Source: Cordylochernes scorpioides (lineage: Eukaryota > Arthropoda > Arachnida > Pseudoscorpiones > Chernetidae). Taken from it: a DNA stretch of 64,000 nt. The notes beneath the pieces were generated by a model. The model was given only the letters and a program-made list of their open reading frames with translations. It did not search any database and had not been told where the DNA came from. The stretch is taken from contig CP092877.1 of NCBI GenBank assembly GCA_030710605.1, positions 68,839,939-68,903,938 on the forward strand. Reading direction: 5' to 3'. Shown here one piece after another: positions 1-8,839 of the stretch; the stretch's first letter is position 1, and each line of letters starts with the position of its first letter. Position numbers and translations under genes: made by a program.

Positions 1-531
1 GACCGCCATTTTTACGTTCCGAACCACAAAAAAGTTACACCTCCGCTGTATAAAAACGTCTGTGTCCTTCCTTTTTCGACCACGAACTCTGATATTGCGT
101 TATTTTTACGAAAATTCGGTATTCGCACGTTTTTCAAAAATTCGCCTTCCCTAGAAGCATCCTTACGGCACCCCATAACAAAAAGCTCCATCAAACTTAA
201 CCCTCTATCCCTCAATAACGGCATCTATAAAATATCATGCAACGATTGTGAGCAATGCTACATAGGTGAAACTGGTCGAACCATCGCCACTAGAATCCGC
301 GAACACAACCGTAATATACGTTCCAAAGATCGAAAATCTCTCATCTTTCAACACATGGCAGATTTCGACCATTCCTTTAATTTAGACGATACGATTTCTG
401 TATACAGGGATATTGGAAACAAGTACCAACGCTTGGTTCTGGAAGCACTGGTGTCCAACTGTACTCCCAGTTTTAACCGGAAGATTGATCTCCCACCGCA
501 ATATACAATATTTTACGGCCTCACTCGCTGA
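1..531 (+). CDS. Penelope-like element ORF, C-terminal part with GIY-YIG endonuclease (5' end outside window)
   Basis: An open frame runs from base 1 to a TGA at 529-531, leaving 176 residues of a longer protein that begins before the window. Residues about 74-76 read GIY (in NGIYKISC). They are followed by a Cys pair (CNDC) and then YIGETGR at about 87-93, which is the GIY-YIG nuclease signature, with the expected downstream Arg and His (TRIREH) and the catalytic-type Glu (LVLEAL). The CNDC pair with a downstream His is typical of the Zn-finger-like insert in Penelope-like endonucleases. In PLEs this domain follows the reverse transcriptase and nicks target DNA to prime reverse transcription. 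The frame is intact to its stop. A hammerhead motif lies 240 bases downstream, matching PLE terminal-repeat organisation. The RT would lie upstream, outside the window. Confidence 0.88.
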   Translation, partial: DRHFYVPNHKKVTPPLYKNVCVLPFSTTNSDIALFLRKFGIRTFFKNSPSLEASLRHPITKSSIKLNPLSLNNGIYKISCNDCEQCYIGETGRTIATRIREHNRNIRSKDRKSLIFQHMADFDHSFNLDDTISVYRDIGNKYQRLVLEALVSNCTPSFNRKIDLPPQYTIFYGLTR

Positions 532-773
532 TATGTTTCTGGGTTTTATTGTTATTTACGGTTCAATTTTTATCTCCGTGTTTTGCCTTCAGATTTAATT
601 TTTATCTCCGTTTTTGCCTCTATTTCTCACACAGAGTTTGGTTTTATTTTTATTTGTAAATATGCAAATTCCCCTTTCCAATCTCCAGTATGTAAAATTC
701 CTTATTCTTTGCGCGTATATATGTAAATATTTTCGCTTATAAATATGGCACTTCTTTGTCTACACTTGTATTA

Positions 774-810
774 GACCTGAAGAAGGGCAGTTGCTGCCTG
801 AAAGCTCGTC
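774..810 (+). ncRNA. hammerhead ribozyme, AGCT stem III type
   Basis: Core CTGAAGA is at 777-783. Stem II pairs 784-790 with 794-799, with one bulged G. GAAA is at 800-803 and runs into the palindrome AGCT (803-806), with C807 as the cleavage base. Stem I is GAC (774-776) with GTC (808-810). A 4-base self-complementary stem III with no loop cannot close within one molecule, so dimer-dependent cleavage is expected, as reported for hammerheads of Penelope-like elements. It lies downstream of a PLE endonuclease ORF on the same strand. Activity is inferred. Confidence 0.8.
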
Positions 811-885
811 GTGTTCTATTAAAAGAATCTTACCACGTTACCCTGTTTTTCCTTTGAATATTACAGCGTGGCGATATGATGTCAA

Positions 886-1170
886 ATATCAACTATTCTC
901 GTTGATTTCTAATTATGGGTAATTGGCCAATTCTGGAATAATTAGAAATCAACGAGAATAGTTGATATTCATTCCGATTGATGGCGCAAGCCATCAGAAG
1001 CTTTCAGTTGCACGATAAGGAGATGCCTTTTTCATAATTTCGCATTAAGTTTCTTCATCACAAAACACCGAGAGCTTTCGAGCTATCGCTCTTCAACGGA
1101 CGAAATTACCCGAGCTCACTCTCAGTTGTAATTTCGCCCGTTGAGAGCTCGATAGCTCGCGGTGTTTTGT
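886..1170. repeat. composite repeat: PLE-type end unit plus palindrome
   Basis: Bases 886-1045 match the unit also seen at 29190-29310 and 53820-53950: an internal inverted repeat around ATCAACTATTCTCGTTGAT, then GATGGCGCAAGCCATCAG and a CACGATAAGGAGATGCC tail. Bases 1064-1168 form a palindrome with AAACACCG at one end and CGGTGTTT at the other. Its minus strand reads GAGCGATAGCTCGAAAGCTC, a decayed relative of the hammerhead palindromes (compare 35196-35404). Confidence 0.6.
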
Positions 1171-1179
1171 AATATATAA

Positions 1180-2150
1180 AAAAAAACTTATTGAAAAAGG
1201 ATTTTCCATCTTTTCAAATATCTATTATATTAGATACCTTTTCCCCCTGATTTTGTATCTTGTATAGAGAATCTTGTGAGAATAAGACTAATTTTTATTA
1301 ATAACAAGAATAAATAACTAAAATGACAATTTAAACAAGCGCCCATTTTAATAATTAAGTGGTAATTAAAATAGTTAAAGGTTAGTTAAACATTCACTCG
1401 GATAAATTCCGAGATATGCAAATTATTGATTCATTTTAATTAATTATATAGACTCGCGCTGAATTTTCTCTTTTACCCTTTAGGGGAGTTTCCATTTTAC
1501 CAAACAAAAAGGTTTACTATAAACATCGATATAAAAAGTAACAAATTATTTTATTAATTTGATCTCCTTGTTTTAGAAAATTTCCTTAATTATTGTCAAC
1601 TGTTTTCTTTTTGTTGATTATCTGTTTAATGTTTTTAATATAATTTTTTCCAAGCTCAGTATATTTCTGATCAGAATTGTTTGAGAAATATTAGAAAATT
1701 TCGAGGTACTTCGCACTCTCATCTCTTCGACATCTTTCTTATCTCGCATCCAAAGTAAGAATCATACCCCTAGACCAACGAGCCAATAAATTAATGGAAT
1801 GGCGATTGTATATTGAAAATGACTCATATAAATATTCTTAGTGAGCATGGTTTCCGATCTTTTTAAGAATTTTGAGTTTGCCTGGTTGGGTTGCAAAAAG
1901 TTAGGAATATTATTTCAGAATTATAAGATAGGGATCCTAGAACTGTTTTGTCGTGTTGGAAATAAATAATATACTCGTACACGTCTATATATTTCTCTTG
2001 CCATAGTGTAGTCGCTGACAGTATTCCTGTCCTATCAGAGCTCTCTTTTCTATGGTTAGTATTTTAATCATATCGTAGTCTATTCTCTTGAAATTGTCCA
2101 TAAATTCCATTCACGGGGCCTTCCTCTTCTTGATTTCCTCTTTATATCCT
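1180..2150. other. AT-rich stretch, no gene seen
   Basis: Very A+T-rich sequence with no open frame of note, no RNA gene and no recognisable repeat boundary. Its start (1180-1200, TTGAAAAAGG) is the edge of the preceding repeat. Confidence 0.5.
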
Positions 2151-2154
2151 TCCA

Positions 2155-2392
2155 AGAATATCTTTACATATAAAATAAAAGGATTTTAAAAGCACGAATG
2201 TTTCTTTTATACATAATACAAACTTCTACTGCCCTTACTGCGATGAAAAATATATATTGGGAGGGCTCTTGGCTCATCAGTGGTGAACCCTCCCAGCGGT
2301 TTCGCCAATTTAATCCACCAGGGCAGTAGAAGTTTGTATTATGTATAGAAGAAACATTCGTGCTTTTTAAATCCTTTCATTTTATATGTATA
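2155..2392 (-). mobile_element. small foldback element, CTGATGAGCC family (family B), with long inverted ends
   Basis: The ends AAAAGGATTTTAAAAGCACG and the complementary CGTGCTTTTTAAATCCTTT, with CTTCTACTGCCC inside each, form inverted arms of about 80 bp. The centre on the minus strand holds the family module: TGGTGGATTAAATTGGC, GAAACCGCT, GGGAGGGTTCACCA, CTGATGAGCCAA. Here the 5' stem III strand (AGCGGT) is absent, because the inverted arm adjoins TGGTGG directly. The element is followed by ATAGATGGCGCG, a terminal motif shared by several families in this window. Confidence 0.65.
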
Positions 2393-2564
2393 GATGGCGC
2401 GTTATTGCTTTGTGTTAAGAATATCTTTGTCCACTCTGTGTGTTGGACAGGATGTCCAAACATATAAGTTCTCTATCGCTCCTTATTTATTCTTATTCAT
2501 TTATTCACTTATTTTGTGTATTTAATCTAATACATTATTATATGAACGATATAATAAAATTAGT

Positions 2565-2660
2565 TTCAATCTCTCTCTCTCCCACTCTGTGGGAAAGAAC
2601 TCTCGCAGTCCATTGGTGGCGGAGTCTTTCCCGCGGTGGGCGCCACCAATGAAGACCTTG
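2565..2660. repeat. GC-rich hairpin
   Basis: CATTGGTGGCG at 2612-2622 pairs with CGCCACCAATG at 2641-2651, giving an 11-bp perfect stem with a CTTTCCCGCGG loop. The flank is CT-rich and holds a smaller CCCACTCTGTGGG hairpin. It stands out against its AT-rich surroundings. Function and family are unknown. Confidence 0.45.
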
Positions 2661-3515
2661 TATATATTTTTATATTTATGTAGAATATATGACATTATAT
2701 ATACTGACATTATACTCTCAATTCGACATTATACTCTTAAATCAACATCAAATTTTCTATAACTTTCCTTGAAAAAATATTATAAAACCTTTTTTATATA
2801 TATGTATATTTATTTTTTTTATATAAATGTATATCTACACCTGACCCACTTATCTTTTATTTTTTTCTATTGTTTTTTTCATATGTATATTTATCAATTA
2901 TTTTTATCTATTTATATCTATTTATTCCTATATTTATCATTATATATTCTTATTTATTCGTATTTATTCAATTATTTTATATTTAACCTTATATAATCTT
3001 ATATGAACATTGCAATAAATCAGTTTCAATCTCAATCTCTTATATTATTTTTTCACTCTTCATCAAAGTTCCAAGCCGGCATTAGAATAGTGGTTATTGA
3101 TTATCTCTCTCTCCTGCTCCGACAAAAATCATCCTCGTTGTGATGTAATCTGTGGTTAATTGATAGAATGTAAAAAGAAAGGTTATCATCAGGATTGTTT
3201 ATGTTTTAGATAGAAACAGCTCGAGTTAGGCTGTAAATATATAATTGATGAATAAGCCATAAGTTAGGAAGTTCCCTCTCTTAAAATAAATATAATTAAT
3301 TGTTCAACTTCGTATCCTGATTTTTAAAGAAAATGAAACACTTGTCAGGAGCCTTTTGTTCGATGTTTGTCGAAACGTAGAGATAATAAATAGATTTACT
3401 GACTGAATTATCTTTAATTATAATAACTAGTATTGATAACTATTTTAAATAGCTCTTTACGCTTAGAAAGTGTATATAAAAGAAAATAAATTTTATTTAT
3501 TATTTTTAAATTTAT
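2660..3515. other. AT-rich stretch with repeat fragments
   Basis: No gene seen. The ACCTGACCCACTTATCTTTT stretch near 2840-2860 is the end of the repeat family seen complete at 62240-62430. Bases 3380-3396 (TGTCGAAACGTAGAG) match the 3' half of the ACGT-type hammerheads at 5907 and 56386, but the CTGANGA half is scrambled. The short open frames here are low-complexity. Confidence 0.45.
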
Positions 3516-3518
3516 TCT

Positions 3519-3819
3519 TGGGGGATCGGTGGAAGGCTGGTTAAACCGTTTGGTTTTCGACCACTGCGACCCGGGTTCGATTCCCGCATTGGACACTTTT
3601 TTTCTGTTTAAAAAAAAAATGCTCCAATGGCCCCTGATTCTTGCAAAAGTCCAACCCCACCAGCGAGTGCAAGTAACCAAACGGGGCTCTGGCATATTTG
3701 TAAGTGCAAAAACGAACTGCTTTAAACATGTGTAGACATGTGGTGCGCTTACAGTAAAAGCAGTCGCTAACTACCCACCATGATTATCATGGCCTGTACC
3801 ACGTGTTCTAGGGATAAAA
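3519..3819 (+). mobile_element. tRNA-derived SINE, near full length
   Basis: The head resembles a tRNA: an A-box-like TGGAAGGCTGG at 3530-3540 and a perfect B box GGTTCGATTCC at 3572-3582 (RNA polymerase III internal promoter). A poly-T/A spacer and a conserved body follow, ending in the hairpin CCACCATGATTATCATGG and GTACCACGTG...AGGGATAA. The copy at 58395-58698 is almost identical over the whole length. Other copies are at 6464, 14929, 20430, 35465, 54526 and 56550. Short open frames inside it are not genes. Confidence 0.85.
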
Positions 3820-3877
3820 AATATATATATATATATATATTCTTACACAACTCTTGAACAACTTCCTACTGTCTTTA

Positions 3878-3990
3878 GGAGAGGAGGGGCCTGACTCATC
3901 AGTAGTGAGCTCTGCCAGCTTCCGTGCCAGTATAATCTACCAACGAAACTACTGTGAAACTTCTCCACTGATGAGCCATGAGGTAATGAA
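3878..3990. repeat. family B foldback element, hairpin form
   Basis: CTGACTCATCAGTAG on the left and CTCCACTGATGAGCC on the right are inverted copies of the CTGATGAG module, with a degenerate TATAATCTACCAACGAAACTA between them. Both arms are diverged from the consensus at 52529-52595. Confidence 0.5.
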
Positions 3991-4050
3991 TGGAAATGGT
4001 ATGGCCGCTGCGATGAACAACAGTGGCGACGAAGGAAAAGTAAGCGAACA

Positions 4051-4230
4051 ATGATGAATATTGAACAGTTCAACCCAAACAATGGAAATGAAATCTCAAG
4101 TTATTTAGAACGCTTTGAATCCTATTGCATAGCGAATGATATAGTAAAGATCGTTAAAAAGAAGGCAACATTTTTCTCGCTATGCGGAAGAGAAACGTAT
4201 AATATAATACGGACGTTGACCTGGTGTAGT
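4051..4230 (+). pseudogene. Gypsy-like retrotransposon gag fragment
   Basis: The frame starting ATGATGAATATTGAACAG encodes a protein whose first ~58 residues include YLERFESYCIAND, then KKKATFFSLCG and TYNIIRTL. This pattern (Y.ERFE.Y..AND, KK.A..L..CG, TY..IR.L) is typical of the N-terminal gag region of Gypsy-class elements. The match ends near 4222 and the rest of the frame is unrelated. No protease or RT follows, so this is a truncated relic. It is not related to the intact gag at 21383. Confidence 0.6.
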
Positions 4231-4235
4231 GTAGA

Positions 4236-4362
4236 GACACAACACCCCTCTCTTAATATTTTAATTGTAGTAAATACAGTTACAACACACACAATATAGG
4301 TAGTAGATTTAATTGTAAAAATAAACTAATAGTTCTCAATAGTGTATTTTCTCACATACAGA
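4236..4362 (+). repeat. inverted-repeat partner of 5755-5862 (possible LTR fragment)
   Basis: CTTAATATTTTAATTGTAGT, ACACACACAATA and GTAGATTTAATTGTAAAAA recur in reverse orientation at 5755-5862. The copy lies directly after the gag relic, so it may be LTR sequence of that element; the order gag-then-LTR without pol would need an internal deletion. Confidence 0.45.
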
Positions 4363-4790
4363 TGGCGACACTATAATGTCTTATATTTAATTGCATAGAG
4401 CGTGTTTCAAAAATTGAGGTTTTTTTTTTTCTTTTGTAACATACAGCCATACATGCAAATATATATTTTAAAAAATTATGCAAATATTATATTCTTACCC
4501 CTTTATTTTCACTAATATCTCGAACCCTAATCAATATAGTGGCAAAAATATTTTTAGACTTTCTATTAATTAGAGCCTAAATTTTTCACGTAAATATTTA
4601 ATTATGAATATTTTGCTTTAAAATATCAAATACGTATAACATCGAATATTCTATTATAAAAAGAGGGCAATTCCTAAAGAGAAATCCATAAAATAAATCT
4701 GTATATATATAAAAACATATATGCAAATAGATTGTAACATAGAGGAATATATGCAAATAGATTGTAGGACGCGAAGAAATATCGAAGAAG
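4363..4790. other. AT-rich stretch, no gene seen
   Basis: Poly-T runs and ATATGCAAAT-type words; no supported gene or repeat boundary. Confidence 0.45.
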
Positions 4791-4799
4791 GGAGAAAAA

Positions 4800-5110
4800 T
4801 GTGGAAGAAAGGAACAAAAAGTGTTTTCGAGAGAAGCCTCCGAAAGAAAAAAAGGAAGAAAAAAGCAAGGTGTGAATATGGCAGATTCGAGCAGAGATTG
4901 TGGCCCTGGAACAAATTCCCCAAAGATGAGAAAGCCAGATTTCTACGGTCGTCATTTTTTCTGGGCCAAATGTCTCCCCAGCGGCCTGATAGGGCTGATC
5001 AAGTTGGGGCAGGCAAATTTTGGCCCTTCTTCATCGACTCTAGCACCCCCGCTCTTTTGTTTATTTCTTTCTTTCATACCTCTGGTTAATGCTGGGATGG
5101 TTTAACACTA
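4800..5110 (+). repeat. probable LINE 3'-region fragment, GC-richer
   Basis: A block with clearly higher GC content, ending ATACCTCTGGTTAATGCTGG. The same closing words (ATACCTCTGGTGAATCCTG) precede a TTG-repeat tail at 14598-14672, which suggests both are 3' ends of one non-LTR retrotransposon family. Two overlapping plus-strand frames (122 and 94 residues) cross it; neither resembles a protein I recognise, and Lys/Arg-rich runs come from purine tracts. Confidence 0.4.
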
Positions 5111-5244
5111 CGTCGCGGCGTACGTATTTCTCCATCTATATTACAATTTGATAATGGTGAACTTAAAAGTTTGAACAAATTCCTGGAATAACTCTCAGTT
5201 CACAATAATCATATTTTAAAAGGAAAGAAAATTTTTATACACTA

Positions 5245-5300
5245 CTAGCGAATGTACTCGGCTTCGCCCGGTTTTACCCGAGTAAAAGTTTGCCTAACGA
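5245..5300 (-). mobile_element. Helitron-like 3' terminus (minus strand)
   Basis: On the minus strand the sequence reads ...CGGGTAAAACCGGGCGAAGCCGAGTACATTCG and then CTAG (5245-5248) followed by T. A short GC hairpin (CGGGCGAAGCCG) about 10 bases before CTAG next to a T is the Helitron 3'-end signature. The 5' end was not located. Confidence 0.55.
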
Positions 5301-5754
5301 ACATTTGTTAAAACGATTCTAGCAAACATCCAATCCCTACTGAATCTATACTTGTCAAGATAACTTTATGTTTGATACTCTGCTCTACCTAGCTGTACCG
5401 TTCACATGTTGCTGTGTTTGAACAAAAAAGCAGATTTGATACCTCAAACATAATTTATTAATTTTTGTGATATGTTAAATAACATATAATAATGTTACGT
5501 ATTGTATTTATTATTGACACTATGCAAATTCATGCCATTTGTTTTAACTTATGTAAACTATTTCTTTTTATCTCTATTTTTCTATTTTGTATAAAAGGAG
5601 ATTACTGGATTAAATAAACATTCATTTCAACTTGTAAAGCTGGAACGGGTCTTATTCAGATAACACTTAGCCATTACAACATTAATGATCAAATGTAAAC
5701 AATACATCAAAAAGAAAATTAACAATAAAATTATCCTTACATCTGTATATAAGA

Positions 5755-5862
5755 AAATACACCATTGAAAACGATTAGTTTCTTTTTTACAATTAAATCT
5801 ACTTCCTATTGTAGTGTGTGTGTCTCCTTACTACAATTAAAATATTAAGAAAGGGAGTATGT
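5755..5862 (-). repeat. inverted-repeat partner of 4236-4362
   Basis: Reverse-complement match to the block after the gag relic. The 1.4 kb between the copies holds the LINE fragment, the Helitron end and AT-rich sequence with a TATATAAAAGG-like word near 5590. Confidence 0.45.
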
Positions 5863-5869
5863 TTCTTGA

Positions 5870-6065
5870 AAATGAAGATACTTCGGCCAGTAAATCTTTT
5901 TATTACCTCGACGTTTCGATAAAAAGCTTTTGTCCTCGTCAGGAGCAAACAAAAATTAAACATTCAGCAAGGCGTTAAAAATCTTTCTAAAGTTCCAAGG
6001 GCGTTCTCACGCGATATTCAGAATTTTGTACAACATCTAAAGCACGAGTCAAAATATGAATGCCG
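5870..6065 (-). mobile_element. Penelope-like element end with hammerhead, minus strand
   Basis: On the minus strand, bases 6060-5960 encode HILTRALDVVQNS followed by VRTP and then stops. The plus-strand copy at 56268-56390 encodes LLTRALEVVLNS, VRTP. Conservation at the protein level across two copies suggests the end of a PLE ORF. The hammerhead 5907-5945 follows immediately, then AATAAAAAGATT. Only the end of the element is present. Confidence 0.6.
5907..5945 (-). ncRNA. hammerhead ribozyme, ACGT stem III type
   Basis: Minus strand: CTC, core CTGACGA (5942-5936), stem II GACAAAAG/CTTTTTATC with one mismatch, GAAA, palindrome ACGT (5914-5911), cleavage base C (5910), then GAG closing stem I. 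All canonical core bases are present. The sister copy is at 56386-56426. Confidence 0.75.
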
Positions 6066-6097
6066 GCCAGGCAGCCTCAATATTTACGATAGAGGGA

Positions 6098-6205
6098 GCA
6101 TGGTTCATCAGTAGGGAAATTCCACAGTAGTTTCCTTGGTAGTTATACTGGCGTGGCAGTTGGAAGAGCTCACTATTGATGAGCCAAGCCCTCTTCCAAG
6201 AACAG
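6098..6205. repeat. family B foldback element, diverged hairpin form
   Basis: Left arm GGTTCATCAGTAGGGAA and right arm CACTATTGATGAGCCAAGCC are inverted copies of the CTGATGAG module with a degenerate centre. Confidence 0.5.
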
Positions 6206-6230
6206 TTGTTTTAGTTGTGTAAAAAATAAA

Positions 6231-6416
6231 TACACTGTATAACAAAAAGAAATCGACGCACCAAGGAGTTGTCCGATTAGGACAAAAATTGGTGCATGTA
6301 AAGAGCATGTATAGGGGTAAAAACGATTAAAATTTCAATCCCCCCTTTGCATGTTTGGTCGAAACCTCTTTGTATACGTATTTTCATGGTGCGTCGATTT
6401 TTTTGTTATAGAGTAT
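6231..6416. mobile_element. MITE with mariner-like inverted ends
   Basis: Left end CACTGTATAACAAAAAGAAA...CGACGCACCA and right end TGGTGCGTCG...TTTTGTTATAGAGTA are inverted over about 30 bp, enclosing about 125 bp without coding capacity. A 186-bp size with TA-rich edges fits a Tc1/mariner-type non-autonomous element. Transposase would have to come from elsewhere. Confidence 0.6.
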
Positions 6417-6463
6417 ATTTTTATATTTCGATAAAATTATGAGTGGTATATATTCTTAGTACA

Positions 6464-6720
6464 CATGGCCATATGATAATCATGGTATATATTTAACGAC
6501 TGTTTTTACTGTAAGTTCACCACATGTTAAATGCATGTTCGAATTTCCCTTGTTGCTCTTTACAAGTTTGCTAGAGCCTCGTTTGGATTTCTATTTTCGC
6601 AAAAATCGGGAGCCATTGAAGAATTTTATTAAAAAAAAAAAAAGATGAACAAGGTGGGATTCGAACCCTGGCCGTAGATATCGAAAACCAACAGTTTATA
6701 GCTCTCGTCTACCGGCCCTC
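6464..6720 (-). mobile_element. tRNA-derived SINE, minus strand, diverged
   Basis: Reverse complement of the 3519 family. The CCATATGATAATCATGG hairpin and GACTGTTTTTACTGTAAG are at the left, GCTAGAGCCTCGTTTGG in the middle and the B box GGGATTCGAACCCTGG (minus GGTTCGAATCC) at 6655-6670. Several indels. Confidence 0.65.
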
Positions 6721-6721
6721 A

Positions 6722-7255
6722 ATATAATGGTTTAAATAGTCTTTTATAAGGTGACCGTATATAGACCACGTTATGATAGTTCACACTGTTCCCTCTAAGA
6801 CACTCGGTGACGTGGTACGTTGGTATTTCTAGGAACTTACATTCATAAAGTTGGCCTGTATCACTTTCTGTAGATAACTGTTATGTTTACCTATCTGGGA
6901 GAATCCTGTATGGGACCAGTGTCCTTTAAAAGGATTTTTGTTGTTGTATCATACCGGCCGTTCAGGTAAGAACATCACACGTAATGTTTATACCCCAATA
7001 TGGTTTCAATATAATTGAAAATATCGCCAAAAAATAGTTTTAAATTAATAATTAAAATATTCTATATAACCTTTTAAAAGATATAGGCCTTTCTTTATTA
7101 TGTATAGAGCTGTTCCACAGGCCTACAACAATAAATTTGTATTGTTTAAGACTGTGCCGCGAGTTCGAAAGATAGCTTCATGAAGATAATAAAGAAACCA
7201 ATAGATTTGAAGAGATCATTTGTTGGTTAGAAGTTTGTTTATATGACAACTTTAA
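6722..7255. other. mostly unassigned; contains a LINE-type tail
   Basis: Bases 6896-6955 read GAGAATCCTGTATGGGACCA, then TGTCCTTTAAAAGGATTTTT and GTTGTTG, the same tail type as at 14612-14672 and 57463-57517 (3' end of a non-LTR family with TTG repeats). Nothing else recognised. Confidence 0.4.
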
Positions 7256-7259
7256 TATA

Positions 7260-7302
7260 TTTCCCTGAGGAGAGTTACAGCGAATCACTGAAACGTTGGA
7301 AA
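7260..7302 (+). ncRNA. hammerhead ribozyme, ACGT stem III type, weak stem II
   Basis: Core CTGAGGA is at 7265-7271, GAAA at 7290-7293, palindrome ACGT at 7293-7296 and T7297 the cleavage base. Stem I is a perfect TTTCC (7260-7264) with GGAAA (7298-7302). Stem II has only AGT/ACT paired, so it may be weak. A decayed sister (CTGAAAA ... AAAACGTTGGAAA) is at 27310-27345. Confidence 0.6.
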
Positions 7303-7380
7303 CTAAATAAAATATTGGTTGATGTAGGCATATAGTTTTATAAAAGAAACTAATATTCATTCAAATTTTCGCGTATAACC

Positions 7381-7660
7381 TTTCTTCATTACATTACATA
7401 CATTTTACAAACATTACATTACATACATTACATCTTCTCTCACACACATACACATACATTACATTACATTACAATATATACACTTTCTCACATACATACA
7501 TACATACATACATTACATTACCTCACACACACATACACATACAATACATTATATACACTTTCTAACATACACATTACATTACATTACAATGCATTACATT
7601 ACATTACAATACATACCTACATACATACACACATACAGCTTTATTAATACTATCGATCTT
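7381..7660. repeat. ACATT/ACATAC microsatellite block
   Basis: Imperfect (ACATT)n and (ACATACAT)n runs broken by CACACACA and TATACACTTTCTCAC words. Confidence 0.85.
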
Positions 7661-7899
7661 ATACAGATTCACCACAGGAAGATAACATAGATGGAGCTCT
7701 TATACTCCAGACAGCGCAGAGCCCAACAACAGTATTTCATTTAGAATCTTCCAATTAGTTAACAAAATATCGTAGATGTTTCGTTTAAATACATTTTTAT
7801 ATAAATATCGATTCTTTCCTGGTTTTACACTTTAATTTAATCAATAAGGAATTAAAGATTTCGTTTCTTATTTAATTTTATTTCTCGATCTTTCGGGCC
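7661..7899. other. unassigned spacer
   Basis: No gene seen. The right end (AATAAGGAATTAAAGATTTCGTTTC) matches the outer arm of the palindrome at 40074-40298. Confidence 0.4.
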
Positions 7900-8210
7900 A
7901 ACATGCCTTTCAACATGGAGATCCTGAAGTACAACCAGAAGTTGTTGATGTTAGCCCGAAAGCTCGAGAAATTCTACTTCAGGATCTCCGTGTTGATGGG
8001 AATGTTAGCCCGAAAGCTTGAGAAGTTGTACTTCAGGATCTCCGTGTTGATGGGCATGTTAGCCCGAAAGCTTGAGAAGTTGTACTTCAGGATCTCCGTG
8101 TTGATGGGCATGTTAGCCCGAAAGCTTGAGAAGTTGTACTTCAGGATCTCCGTGTTGATGGGCATGTTAGCCCGAAATTTCAAGAAATAGAAAAAAAATA
8201 AGAAAAGAAA
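7900..8210. repeat. 54-bp tandem array derived from a hammerhead-like repeat
   Basis: A 54-bp unit (ATGTTAGCCCGAAAGCTTGA ... TCTCCGTGTTGATGGGC) repeats from about 7949 to 8165, four near-perfect copies plus edge copies. Because 54 is divisible by three, both strands stay open: 95 codons on plus (repeating MLARKLEKLYF) and 133 on minus. Each unit contains TTGATGGGCATGTTAGCCC then GAAAGCTTGAG, a decayed hammerhead half (stem II GGGC/GCCC, GAAA, AGCT). The palindrome at 40074-40298 is a non-amplified relative. I read the ORFs as by-products. Confidence 0.7.
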
Positions 8211-8639
8211 CGAAACCCTTGATTTCTTTTTGATATAAAAAAAAATGTTGACAGTCATTGTAAAACTTGATCCATATACGGAGTCAGTGACATGGGTTAC
8301 AATATTCCCCAATAGTTGAGAAGAGCCAAGGTGTGGAAGAGAGACAAGGGAGATATGTAAGTTAGGTATTCCCACTTAATTAAGTCCAGCAGCTCTCCTT
8401 ATTTACCAAGCCGTCGTCAATTAGTTATAATTAACGTATCCTTATCGTACAGGTTGTTTTAATAGAATCCCTGTACTTAATTGCCGAGGCAAAGCTAAAC
8501 ACTCGGTACGTTGGGATGTTTCCGCGACCATTGGTACTCAGTCTTCTTGGAACTATCTGTAGGTCTCATTAGAGATTATAGATGATACCAATAAACAGTA
8601 ATAGAAACAATCATTTTGGCAAGTTTTTGATTATATAGA

Positions 8640-8838
8640 CATTCATCGACAGATCTTAAAGAAGTTGTACTTTTTAGCATGTATATCGGGATTCAGACAA
8701 TAATACACAGTGACCCTTATTAAAGACACACACGATATAACCAAGTGTGAATAAATTTGCCTCTTTCTCATTAAAAAAAAAAAACGACCGGCGACATCAA
8801 ATACTTCCAATTCCCTATGTTTTGTCCCCATGAGTGTA
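8640..8838. mobile_element. MITE, 'CTCATGGACAAAA' family (family A)
   Basis: Left end CATTCATCGACAGATCTTAA and right end CCCTATGTTTTGTCC..CATGAGTGTAG are imperfect inverted ends; the interior (GTATATCGGGATTCAGACAA, GACCGGCGACATCAAA) is shared with copies at 20135, 31814 and 43976. Mariner/Tc1-like size; no coding capacity. Confidence 0.7.
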
Positions 8839-8839
8839 G

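Larger units (their letters stand above)
1..885 (+). mobile_element. Penelope-like element, 3' end (ORF tail, 3' non-coding region, hammerhead)
   Basis: This unit comprises the endonuclease ORF tail, about 240 bp of T-rich 3' sequence and the hammerhead at 774-810. A short block then runs through GCGTGGCGATATGATGTC. Nearly the same block (GCGTGGCTATATTATGTC) follows the hammerhead palindrome ending at 48461, so both ends belong to one family. The 3' boundary near 885 is where a different repeat unit, the 'ATGGCGCAAGCC' type, begins. The exact boundary is inferred. Confidence 0.7.

Noticed and set aside
1064..1168. Intact hammerhead in the palindrome
   Set aside because: GAAAGCTC is present, but the 5' box reads TTGAAGA, stem II would take part of it, and the flanks do not form stem I.
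4654..5105. Overlapping 89-122 codon frames on both strands
   Set aside because: They overlap a LINE-type fragment in several frames, with no recognisable domain and purine-tract-driven composition.
7974..8375. 133-codon minus-strand frame over the 54-bp array
   Set aside because: Its length comes from a repeat unit divisible by three; the plus strand is open too, and the unit derives from a non-coding repeat.
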